Assembly (NCBI RefSeq): GCF_000987765.1
Contig: NZ_LAHP01000007.1
Span: 107,977-171,976 of the forward strand
DNA length: 64,000 nucleotides
From: Arsukibacterium sp. MJ3
Lineage (GTDB): Bacteria; Pseudomonadota; Gammaproteobacteria; Enterobacterales; Alteromonadaceae
Direction: 5' to 3'
Below are positions 16,018-24,531 of this stretch, in pieces (the first letter of the stretch is position 1; each line of letters opens with the position of its first letter). A program made the position numbers and the translations under genes. Under the pieces are notes generated by a model. It was not told the origin of the DNA and made no database searches. It saw only the letters and a program-made list of their open reading frames with translations.

Positions 16018-18780
16018 ATGAAAAAAATATCATTAACCGCCGTATTGCTGCTGGCAGCCCTTAGTGGATGTAGCGGCAAAGATGCTGCCGAACACTACCA
16101 AGACGCCTTAAAATTTAGCCAAAACAACCAATATAATGCGGCTGTTATTGAGTTGAAATCGGCTATTTCTCAGGCACCGGAAAATATTGATTACCGTTTG
16201 TTACTGGCCAGAGTTTACTTAAACGTAGGCGATGTTGTTTCGGCAGAAAAAGAATACGAACGGGCGCTAAGCAATGGTGCGGATGCTGAAAGTATTGCCA
16301 TTGAAACTATTCAAGCCAGTTACCTGGCAGAAAACTATCAAAAAGTTTTAAGTTTATTTACTGAAACTGCCGGCTTAAGCACTGCCACAGAGCATTATTT
16401 GCAGTTTTACCGGGCGTTAGCAGAAGTAGAGTTAGGGGCAGCTGACAACGCGGTAGATATTTTTGATAAATTAGTTAATAGTGAATATACCGATTTAGCC
16501 CGTTATTCAGAAGCGGCATTACTGCTAAATGCCCGTAATATTGATGAAGCACTAACTGCGGTTAACCAAATAGCTAAAGATAGCGTTATTGCTAAAGAAG
16601 CGCTGCTATTAACCGCCCAGTTACAGTTGCTGGCAACGCAAACAGACGATGCCATTGTTAATTTGCAAAATTACATTGCTAAGGTACCACGAGCCTTAAA
16701 AGTACGTTTACTGCTGGCGCAAACCTATGTGCAGCAGCAGCAGTTTCCTGCAGCCGATGAACAGTTGGTGTATATTTTACAACTGGCGCCAGAACATGGC
16801 CTAAGTAACTACTTAAAAGCGGTTATAGAATATCAAAAGCAAAACTACCCTGTTGCAAAAGAGCACATTGACAAAGCAATAAGTGCCCGCTTTAGCAATG
16901 CCCCCAGCCGGATTTTAGCCGGCATTACCAGCCATCAGCTTGGCCTGGAAGTGCAGGCGCTTAGCCATTTAAGTGCTGTTAAAGACAGCTTACATACTTA
17001 CCCACCAGCGCAGCGACTGTACTCGTTATTACAATTGCGCGCCGGCGAAACGTCTGACGCAGCAGAAAACCTAAGTAAAGCAGATTTTAGTGAGCAAGAT
17101 TTATCGCTAGTGGCCAGTACAGCGTTTCAGCTTATTAGCCAGGGCGACGATAGCATGGCGGCGAACATTATTAGCCGCTACGAGAATATGGTGGTGTCGC
17201 AGGATGGCCGCTCGCTTAGCACCTTGGGCAGCCTAAAGTTGGGCTTACCTGATCGCAACGCAGAGGGTATTCAAAACCTGGAGCAGGCACTGATGCTTGA
17301 CCCGGCCATGCATGATACCCGCTTGGTATTGGCTGGCAGTTATATTCGACAAAAGCAGTTTGATAAAGCAGCGGCGCTGGCCGATGAATGGTTAAAAACC
17401 GCTGAAACCCGCAATGCTGGCTATAACCTGAAAGCCCTAACGTACTTGCTGCAAAAAGATTTAGACAACGGCAAGTTAATGTTGGCCGAAGCGCAAAAAG
17501 CTGACAGTGAAAATGTGTTTACCCTTTATATGTTGGCTGCTGTTGCCCGCGACGAAAATAACATTGAGCAAAGCGATAACTTGTTAAAGCAAGCCATAGC
17601 GCTGCGTTCAGATTATGTGCCGGCGTTAATTGCTATTTTTAGCTCGATGCAACAACAAGGTACGCCAGAAGTTGGCCTGGAAATAGTAGAGCGTGCACAT
17701 AAAACCCATGTTGATAATAATCAGATAAGAATGTTGCTGGCTAATATATACCGTAGCCAAAACAACTTTGCTGAAGTAATTAGTATTATGCAGCCGGTAA
17801 CCGATACCCAACAACAATTTACGCCGGCGTTTTACACGTTAATGGTAAATGCTTATGTTAGAACCGACCAGGCTGATAAGGCATTAGCCTTAGCCGAACG
17901 CTGGTTTAACAGCGACGATAAAAACATTCAAGCGGGTTTAGCCTATAGCAACTTACTGGCTAATGCGCGTCGCTTTAAAGATGCGATTGTAGTGCTAGAT
18001 AAGCAACTTAAACTATTTCCAAAAGAGCCGGTTTTACTGCGAACTAAAATTGCCGCTCAATCTGAAAACGGTGACCATAAAGGTGCCCTAACCACTTATC
18101 AGCTGTTACCTGCTGCAGTGGCCAACAGTGCCGAAATGTTGTATCACAAAGGCCGCATTCAAATACTGAACAAGCAAGTTAGCCCGGGTTTGGAAACGCT
18201 GAATACCTCTTATAACATGACACCGCATCCGGTAACGGCCATTGCTATTGCCGGCGCTTATGCCAAAGATGTGTCGTATCGCCGGGCGGTTGGTTTTATT
18301 GAAGAGCATTTTGCAAAACACGGTAAAAACAATGCTGGTTTACGGGCTTTTTATGCCAATTTACTGATTGAGGATGATGTAAATAAAGCGGTTGTTGAGT
18401 ACCGCGAATTGGTAAGTGAAACACCTGATAATTTAATTGCGCTAAACAACTATGCCTGGGTGTTATTGGAAGTTGGCCGGATTGATGATGCCAAAAGCTA
18501 CGTTGAACAAGCCTTAAAAATTAATAACAGCCACCCAGATGTATTAGACACCTATGGCAGAGTATTACTTGAGCAAGGTGAACTCGCCAAAGCCAAAGCG
18601 CAGTTTGAACAATCGCTGGCGTTGCGCCCTGGCAATGCCGAAGTGCAGCTTAACTTAGCTCATGCTCTTATCCTTAACGGTGAGCAAGCACAAGCAACTA
18701 AAGTACTGGCGGCAGTGAATACTGACAATTCAAAATTTATTAGTCGTGCTAAAGCTTTGCAGCAGCAGTTAGAACAATAA
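16018..18780 (+). CDS. prsT: PEP-CTERM system TPR-repeat lipoprotein PrsT
   Basis: At 920 residues this is the very long TPR lipoprotein typical of XrtA loci. A lipobox (LLLAALSGC, lipidated cysteine 18) marks it for membrane anchoring, and the rest is a nearly continuous array of tetratricopeptide repeats; the last ones near 800-890 (NNYAWVLLEVGRIDDAKSYV, then DTYGRVLLEQGELAKAKAQF) are textbook units. By length and context it corresponds to PrsT, thought to act with the exosortase export machinery, perhaps like the TPR proteins of alginate and PNAG secretion. AGGAG precedes the ATG. It ends with a strong terminator. Confidence 0.9.
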   Translation: MKKISLTAVLLLAALSGCSGKDAAEHYQDALKFSQNNQYNAAVIELKSAISQAPENIDYRLLLARVYLNVGDVVSAEKEYERALSNGADAESIAIETIQASYLAENYQKVLSLFTETAGLSTATEHYLQFYRALAEVELGAADNAVDIFDKLVNSEYTDLARYSEAALLLNARNIDEALTAVNQIAKDSVIAKEALLLTAQLQLLATQTDDAIVNLQNYIAKVPRALKVRLLLAQTYVQQQQFPAADEQLVYILQLAPEHGLSNYLKAVIEYQKQNYPVAKEHIDKAISARFSNAPSRILAGITSHQLGLEVQALSHLSAVKDSLHTYPPAQRLYSLLQLRAGETSDAAENLSKADFSEQDLSLVASTAFQLISQGDDSMAANIISRYENMVVSQDGRSLSTLGSLKLGLPDRNAEGIQNLEQALMLDPAMHDTRLVLAGSYIRQKQFDKAAALADEWLKTAETRNAGYNLKALTYLLQKDLDNGKLMLAEAQKADSENVFTLYMLAAVARDENNIEQSDNLLKQAIALRSDYVPALIAIFSSMQQQGTPEVGLEIVERAHKTHVDNNQIRMLLANIYRSQNNFAEVISIMQPVTDTQQQFTPAFYTLMVNAYVRTDQADKALALAERWFNSDDKNIQAGLAYSNLLANARRFKDAIVVLDKQLKLFPKEPVLLRTKIAAQSENGDHKGALTTYQLLPAAVANSAEMLYHKGRIQILNKQVSPGLETLNTSYNMTPHPVTAIAIAGAYAKDVSYRRAVGFIEEHFAKHGKNNAGLRAFYANLLIEDDVNKAVVEYRELVSETPDNLIALNNYAWVLLEVGRIDDAKSYVEQALKINNSHPDVLDTYGRVLLEQGELAKAKAQFEQSLALRPGNAEVQLNLAHALILNGEQAQATKVLAAVNTDNSKFISRAKALQQQLEQ

Positions 18781-18802
18781 ACGATAGTAATATCCATACT
18801 GT

Positions 18803-18827
18803 AAAGCCGGGGTCTCCCGGCTTTTTT
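18803..18827 (+). terminator. Rho-independent terminator after prsT
   Basis: GCCGGG (18806-18811) pairs with CCCGGC (18816-18821) across a four-base loop. A-T pairs extend the stem, and a run of six T's follows at 18822. It ends the acp-wecC-prsT run and sits before the converging flavoprotein gene. Confidence 0.9.
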
Positions 18828-18851
18828 ATTGCCGTTTAATTACACAATCTG

Positions 18852-20504
18852 TTATGGCTGATAACGGCCGGGGCTGATGATATTATGTGGGTCTAATGCT
18901 TGCTTAATTTTGGCACTAATCTGCCAAAATGGCAGGGTAGGATCTAATAAGCTGGCTTGTTGCGCCAGATTAAGCCGGTACGGCACCCAGCCCTGCTTTA
19001 AGCCCTCGCTGACTAACTCTTCCAGACAGGCTTTTGCCTGAGCAACGGCAGCTGCATCAGCCAGATTAAATACGATAGGAATGGTGCTATCGACGGTATC
19101 GTGTTTTAAGCTGGTAAAGGTGATCATGGGCTCTATGCCGTACTTTGGGCAAACGGCTCTTATATGGCCAATAAAACGGCGCATGTCGGCGCTATTCATG
19201 GTTATTAGCGGCGCATACCATAACAAACCACAGCCATCGGCCGCCGGATGCAGCGTTTGATCTTTAGTAACCGCTAGCCTTGGGTTACGCCAGTAAGCTA
19301 GTGGCAAGGCCACCTGATTAGGATGGCCACTCATAATGTTGATGCCGGCATCTAACGAATTTAACATTTTCCGTTGTGCACTTAGCATGGTTTTAGGTAA
19401 CCACTGCAACACGGTGCGGGCGGTGTTGATTAACCAACTGTCTGAAAACACCATTTTGCTGCATTGTTTACCAGCAAAGCGTTTAACTTCATGTTTGGCT
19501 GCTTTTACCACCGCTTTTTGGCCATATAAGGTACCGGCGATGGTCCAGGCCGGAATGTCGTAAGTTTTAGCGATACTTGCCACTTGTTGTTCGGTCATTA
19601 CCTGGTGTGCCGCAGCGCCGTTAGGGTTAGTGGCCAGCATGGCGGCGACCCGGCGCTGGTCCATAATATTAACGGAGCCGACCACCCCTTCCAGTTTTTG
19701 TAAAATATCAAACACAATTTGTTGCGCTTGTTCGAACTGATATTCAGTGGCAAATTGCAGATAAAAGGCACTAAAGGCTTCAGGTTCTGCTTTTAATCTT
19801 AGGCTTATTTCAGTAACAATTGCCAAATTACTCTGGGTCCATAAACCATCTAAGTAAGGACCCACGCCATATTTGTAGGTTTTGTCCAGCAGATCGTGCT
19901 GGCTTTGATCTAACTCTGCTACTGCCGAACGAAACAACGTGCCATCAGCTAAATAGCCTCTGATACTATTTACTGCAGCGAAATGGTCGGTGTAAGGGGT
20001 AATACCATAGCCCCGCTCCAGCGCATTACCCAAAATACTGCACCCGGGCCCGGCACCGGTAACCGGTACCATAAACTTTAGTTGGTGTTGGTTAAGATAG
20101 CAGCGTAAATCTTGTTGAGTTACCCCAGGCTGCACGGTAAAAATACCAAGCTTAGCGTCTTCGCATTGAATGTTATTTAATTTAGCAAGATCAAGAATTA
20201 CTGCCGTAGCGCTATTGGCTTTAGCCGAGGAGTAGCCCCAATTGCGGCCAGTACTAATGGGATGTACGGCAAAAGCATTTTTGCTGTTAGCATGGCTAGA
20301 GGCTAACGCTAACACTGCTTTGATGTCGGCTATTGCGCCAATACTCACCACCAGTTGGCTTGGCTGGTTATTTGCTTCACAGTTAAACTGATAGCGGGCT
20401 AGCTCTGGCACTGAGCTTAACACCTGACTGGCTGTACTCAGCACATTTTGCAGCAAAGCAGCTAGCGTTGTAACATCAGGCGGGTATGGCACTGCAGTCA
20501 ACAA
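18852..20504 (-). CDS. FAD-binding oxidoreductase of the VAO/p-cresol methylhydroxylase type
   Basis: The 550-residue protein has the PCMH-type FAD-binding half (STGRNWGYSSAKAN at about 88-101, then VPVTGAGPGCSILGNALERG) and a C-terminal substrate cap ending in HNIISPGRY, the usual tail of vanillyl-alcohol oxidase-like flavoproteins. Known members oxidise phenols, alcohols or amines. It begins with TTG at 20504, 4 bases upstream of the acyltransferase stop, with GGGGA before it, so the two are translationally coupled. The pairing with a LuxI-like acyltransferase in an exosortase locus is unusual, and the substrate is unknown. GTG 20492 is an alternative start. Confidence 0.8.
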   Translation of the reverse strand: MLTAVPYPPDVTTLAALLQNVLSTASQVLSSVPELARYQFNCEANNQPSQLVVSIGAIADIKAVLALASSHANSKNAFAVHPISTGRNWGYSSAKANSATAVILDLAKLNNIQCEDAKLGIFTVQPGVTQQDLRCYLNQHQLKFMVPVTGAGPGCSILGNALERGYGITPYTDHFAAVNSIRGYLADGTLFRSAVAELDQSQHDLLDKTYKYGVGPYLDGLWTQSNLAIVTEISLRLKAEPEAFSAFYLQFATEYQFEQAQQIVFDILQKLEGVVGSVNIMDQRRVAAMLATNPNGAAAHQVMTEQQVASIAKTYDIPAWTIAGTLYGQKAVVKAAKHEVKRFAGKQCSKMVFSDSWLINTARTVLQWLPKTMLSAQRKMLNSLDAGINIMSGHPNQVALPLAYWRNPRLAVTKDQTLHPAADGCGLLWYAPLITMNSADMRRFIGHIRAVCPKYGIEPMITFTSLKHDTVDSTIPIVFNLADAAAVAQAKACLEELVSEGLKQGWVPYRLNLAQQASLLDPTLPFWQISAKIKQALDPHNIISPGRYQP

Positions 20505-21367
20505 CTTATCCCCAGTTTACCGTTAAAGTTAATACCGAACTTATTGTCACTATCATCACCTTTATCCTGGGCAAATAAGTCATGCTCAATCGAGCTTAAT
20601 AACTTGGTATACCCTGAGGAAATACTGGTACGGAACATATCAGAGTTAATATAATATGCCGCCCTTTTACCGTGATATTCAATGGGCTCGCCCAACTGTT
20701 TAAAGTTTACACCTATAAAACGTAAGCTGCGGGCTAAGCGGGGCTCCATCATGACATAACCGTGAAAACGGTTAGAATGAAACCCCATTGCCGCAGCCGA
20801 CATATACAAACAAATTGAAATATAGGGAAAACAGCGTAATTCACTGGCTGAATAATCTTGCTCATTAAAAGCGCCGGTTGCAGCACCTTTGAACTGGTCT
20901 ACCGAGCGTTTACGAAAGTTCTCTGGCACGGCTAGGCGGGAAATTTCACAAATACTGTCGCGTGGAAAACACCAGGGTGCAAACTCTTTGTCTTCAATGG
21001 CATGCGCACAATGTTTTTCAATCGGTAACAGCTGATCATTCCCGGCAGAGGTAATTAACCTTACCGTTCCGGCCAGTGCATTCGAATTAAGATGGCGGAT
21101 AAAACAATGAATAGAGCGAGAGTCAAACTCGTCACATTCTTCATAGTCTGCTTTTACGTCTTCAAAGTGCAGTTCTTCACAATATACCTGATGGCGTAAA
21201 CGGTACACTTCGTGCCGGAGCGGGTCGGTATTAGCAATTTGCGGCCGTAAGTATTTAGAAAAATGCGCCGAAATGGTTTTGGCGTCATTGCTGGCCAATC
21301 CGGCCATCGCTTTTTTCACCATTCCACCAATTATGGGTTTATCTGCCAGAGATTTAAGCCGTCTCAT
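20498..21367 (-). CDS. Exosortase/PEP-CTERM system-associated acyltransferase (LuxI/GNAT-like)
   Basis: The N-terminal third of this 289-residue protein resembles autoinducer synthases and N-acyl amino acid synthases: RHEVYRLRHQVYCEEL (about 51-66) matches their R-x2-V-[YF]-x3 helix, followed by ECDEFDSRSIHCFIRH and an R-L-I strand with GTVRLI. It corresponds to the acyltransferase family associated with PEP-CTERM/exosortase loci. It probably transfers an acyl group from acyl-CoA or from a carrier protein to an amine. The acyl-CoA ligase, carrier protein and decarboxylase 6 kb away could supply donor and acceptor. GAGG precedes the ATG. It is the first gene of a two-gene operon with the flavoprotein. 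Confidence 0.83.
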   Translation of the reverse strand: MRRLKSLADKPIIGGMVKKAMAGLASNDAKTISAHFSKYLRPQIANTDPLRHEVYRLRHQVYCEELHFEDVKADYEECDEFDSRSIHCFIRHLNSNALAGTVRLITSAGNDQLLPIEKHCAHAIEDKEFAPWCFPRDSICEISRLAVPENFRKRSVDQFKGAATGAFNEQDYSASELRCFPYISICLYMSAAAMGFHSNRFHGYVMMEPRLARSLRFIGVNFKQLGEPIEYHGKRAAYYINSDMFRTSISSGYTKLLSSIEHDLFAQDKGDDSDNKFGINFNGKLGISC

Positions 21368-21422
21368 AGACCCCTCTTAACCAATTTTTAATCGCCATAG
21401 GTTGTATGTTATGTCCGTTTGG

Positions 21423-21449
21423 AGTTGGTTTAGCGTTGCTAAAACAACT
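21423..21449. promoter_or_regulatory. 27-base dyad upstream of the acyltransferase operon
   Basis: Two 12-base arms (21423-21434 and 21438-21449) are inverted repeats with 11 of 12 positions paired and a three-base centre. The dyad lies 56 bases upstream of the acyltransferase ATG in the divergent, A/T-rich region 21368-21693, which holds no gene. The geometry suits an operator for a dimeric regulator. I recognise no consensus, and it is not a canonical lux box. Confidence 0.45.
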
Positions 21450-21693
21450 TAAGTAGTGCACTTTTAGATTAACACTTTTTTATACTGATGGTGTTTTATT
21501 AATAGCTTATATAAACAATTCAGCCAGTTTTAGCAGAACAATTTCTTTCAGTAGCGGCTACGATATTGCATTACTATAGGTTCTCTTTCAGTATGGGTGA
21601 TTATCAGTAAGTTTCCAGCACGGCATAGCGCATTTTGTAGACAAATACGCTAGTATGTTTACGTATATTAAGGAAAGGGAAAGCATTTTTGCT

Positions 21694-22446
21694 ATGGTTA
21701 AGCATATTAGTTTATTGATTGGCTTATTAATATTGAGTAGTCTGGCCCAGGCTGCTGAACTGGTTGAAACCCTCAAAAAAATAAAACCGGCTGTGGTGGC
21801 AATTGGTATTCAGAACCCTACCGGCTCACCACGGATAAGATTAATCGGCAGTGGCTTTGCGGTAAGCCCGGGCAACCGAATAGTGACTAATTATCATGTT
21901 GTTGCTAAAGAGCTTGATGAAAGCAAACTTGAGCAATACGTGGTTTTGTCTGGCCAGGGTGCCACGTTCAGGGTACACCCCATAAAAAGTAAGCAATTGT
22001 CTCCGGCTTATGACTTAGCGTTATTAACCATTCCCGAACAGTTACCAAGCTTAGTGGTTAGCCGGGGGCCATTACTGGCTGAGGGTAGCCGTATTGCTTT
22101 TACTGGTTTTCCTATTACTCAGGTTTTAGGGCTATACCCCGCTACTCATGCCGGCATTATTGCTGCGCACACCCCAATTGCCATTCCGGTTGATAACATT
22201 CGCGATTTACAAACCAGCATGTTAAGACAACTTGATAAGCCTTATTTGGTATATCAACTAGATGCGGTGGCTTACCCTGGCAATAGCGGCAGCCCGCTGT
22301 ACCGGCCCGACAACGGTGAAGTTATTGGCATTATTAATCAGGTTTATATTAAAACCAGCCGCGAAGCGGTGCTAAGCGACCCCAGTGGCATTAGCTATGC
22401 TATTCCAAGTACCCACCTGCTTGATCTAATGAACAAGCCAGATTAA
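21694..22446 (+). CDS. Secreted trypsin-like serine protease (S1 family)
   Basis: The 250-residue product starts with a signal peptide (cleavage after AQA near residue 20). The catalytic triad is visible: His68 in VTNYHVV, Asp107 in AYDLALL, and Ser198 in YPGNSGSPL. No PDZ domain follows, so it is a short relative of the HtrA-type proteases and acts in the periplasm or outside. I chose ATG 21694 because the signal peptide begins there; a longer frame from 21655 lacks a ribosome binding site. It lies 15 bases before prsK, so it is likely in one transcript with the two-component pair. Trypsin-like proteases are frequent next to prsK. Confidence 0.8.
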   Translation: MVKHISLLIGLLILSSLAQAAELVETLKKIKPAVVAIGIQNPTGSPRIRLIGSGFAVSPGNRIVTNYHVVAKELDESKLEQYVVLSGQGATFRVHPIKSKQLSPAYDLALLTIPEQLPSLVVSRGPLLAEGSRIAFTGFPITQVLGLYPATHAGIIAAHTPIAIPVDNIRDLQTSMLRQLDKPYLVYQLDAVAYPGNSGSPLYRPDNGEVIGIINQVYIKTSREAVLSDPSGISYAIPSTHLLDLMNKPD

Positions 22447-22460
22447 GCGGCCGGCCCGTT

Positions 22461-24530
22461 ATGGATACACTATTTAGCCTAGCTTTAGATAAAGTCGGTT
22501 TTATTCTGGCCGCTGTAGCTTACTTATTTTTTGTCGGCTTATTACTGGCTACCCGGGTTAGTAACTTGCCTAAGCATTTGCTAATTGCATTGTCGGTAGT
22601 CAGTATTTGTTGGGCCGTTTATTACAGTTGGTTTGCCACCCTACCCTACACCAGCACTAGCTCGCATATTATTGAAAATAGCAAAAGCACTATATTGTTA
22701 CTTTTCCTGTTAGCGGCGCTTAGTAAGGCAAACAACACAGTTGGTCAGTTTTTACGCCAGCCTTACGTTTTCGGCTTACTTATTGCTATGCTTAGCTGGG
22801 TTATTATTTCTGCTAGCAACCTGCTTAGTGCCAGCAATATTTTTACCGGCAACCTGGCAATATGCGTGTTGCAGCTAGCCTTATTAGAGGCGTTATACCG
22901 CCGCTCAGGCGAGGCAAAATGGCAATATAAACCACTAGTACTGGCGCTGACAGTAACCACCTTATTTGACTTTGCGTTGTTGGCTGAATCAGCTTTATTC
23001 GGGCGGATTGACGATCAAATCTGGTTTGCCCGTGGCTTTGTTTATTGCGCCATGCTGCCATTAATGATTATTGCCGTACGCAGAATTAAAGCCTGGGGCA
23101 TTAATGTCTATATTTCGCGTGACATTGTATTACAAAGCTCGTTAGTACTGGGAGCGGGTATCTACTTATGTATATTAGCTTTTGCCGGCTTTTATATTCG
23201 TTTTTTCGGTGGCAGCTGGTCAAATTTAATTCAGGCAACGTTTCTTATTCTTGGTATGGCCATTTTGGTATTTTTGATGCTGTCAGGCACCTTACGCCGC
23301 CAGCTTAAAGTTTTTATAGAAAAACACTTTTTTGCCAATAAATTTGATTACCGTGAGAAATGGCTACTACTGACCAGAGCACTACAAAAAATTGATATTA
23401 GCAAACCCGACCCTTATCAAAGCTTGCTACAAGCCTGGATAAATAGCATTGGTTATAGCCGGGGCGCCATTGTAAAATTTAAAAACACCAACTGCACTAC
23501 CCTGGCACTGTATCAGCGCCCGGCATTAAATAAGCAAGAATTGCAGTTAATAACCGATTACCAACGCCATTTTGCCAAAGGCAACTGGATAGTTGATTTA
23601 TCGGACAAAACTGATCTATTTGTACAAAGTATTGTTGCGTTAAAATTAGTGAATATTCAACTTATTATCCCAATTCACCACAAAGGAAAATTGTGGGGGT
23701 TATGTGTAATGAATGCGCCCGAAGTTAGCAAACTTAAGCTAAACTGGGAGCTTAAAGATTATTTAACCTTGGTGTCGGAACAAATATCCAATCAGTTACT
23801 ATTAATGCAAGCCAGCCAGACATTAAGTGAGAATGCTCAATTTGTGGCGTTTAGCAGAATGTCGGCCTTTGTGGTACATGATTTAAAAAACGTAAAAGCA
23901 CAAATTGATTTAATGCTAGCCAATGCGGTTAAACACCGGGCTAATCCGGAATTTATCGACGACAGCTTTATTACACTGGGCGCAATGCAACAACGACTAG
24001 ACAATATGTTAAGCCAGCTAACCAATAAACGGTTAGACCAGCAAAGCGATAGTCAAATATCAGTTGGGCAATTGTTAAACGAGGTAATTACCTCACGTTG
24101 TGCCGTTAAACTGCCAATGCCGGAACTAAACATTGAACACGATTGCACTATTGTGATTGATAAAGATAGATTTAGCAGTATTCTGTTTCATCTTATTGAT
24201 AATGCACAACATGCCACTGCCGCTACCGGAAAGGTGCAGGTTACCGTGACCCGACAGCAGCAGCAACTGAAACTTACTATTGCCGACACTGGCAGCGGCA
24301 TGACCGAAGACTTTATTAAGTACCGGCTTTTTACCGCCTTTGATTCAACCAAAGGCAACGCCGGAATGGGGATTGGCGCTCATGACGCGCTGCACTTTGT
24401 CGAGCAACATGCCGGCCAGCTAACCGTGGTTAGTGAGCCTGACAAAGGGTCTGTTTTCACCTTATTTCTTCCGTTAGAATCAGCTTTAAGCGCAACTAAC
24501 GGCTCTGAAACTGTACTACAAGGACTGTAA
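22461..24530 (+). CDS. prsK: XrtA/PEP-CTERM system histidine kinase PrsK
   Basis: This 689-residue sensor kinase has an N-terminal block of about eight to ten membrane helices (to roughly residue 280), a GAF-like middle domain (about 300-450), then the dimerisation helix with the phospho-acceptor histidine at 473 (FVVHDLKN) and the ATP-binding domain with HLIDNAQHA (N box) and DTGSGM (G1 box, near 609). The domain order is that of PrsK. It would phosphorylate PrsR, encoded immediately downstream. Start ATG 22461 has only a weak ribosome binding site, in line with coupling to the protease gene. Confidence 0.92.
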   Translation: MDTLFSLALDKVGFILAAVAYLFFVGLLLATRVSNLPKHLLIALSVVSICWAVYYSWFATLPYTSTSSHIIENSKSTILLLFLLAALSKANNTVGQFLRQPYVFGLLIAMLSWVIISASNLLSASNIFTGNLAICVLQLALLEALYRRSGEAKWQYKPLVLALTVTTLFDFALLAESALFGRIDDQIWFARGFVYCAMLPLMIIAVRRIKAWGINVYISRDIVLQSSLVLGAGIYLCILAFAGFYIRFFGGSWSNLIQATFLILGMAILVFLMLSGTLRRQLKVFIEKHFFANKFDYREKWLLLTRALQKIDISKPDPYQSLLQAWINSIGYSRGAIVKFKNTNCTTLALYQRPALNKQELQLITDYQRHFAKGNWIVDLSDKTDLFVQSIVALKLVNIQLIIPIHHKGKLWGLCVMNAPEVSKLKLNWELKDYLTLVSEQISNQLLLMQASQTLSENAQFVAFSRMSAFVVHDLKNVKAQIDLMLANAVKHRANPEFIDDSFITLGAMQQRLDNMLSQLTNKRLDQQSDSQISVGQLLNEVITSRCAVKLPMPELNIEHDCTIVIDKDRFSSILFHLIDNAQHATAATGKVQVTVTRQQQQLKLTIADTGSGMTEDFIKYRLFTAFDSTKGNAGMGIGAHDALHFVEQHAGQLTVVSEPDKGSVFTLFLPLESALSATNGSETVLQGL

Positions 24531-24531
24531 T

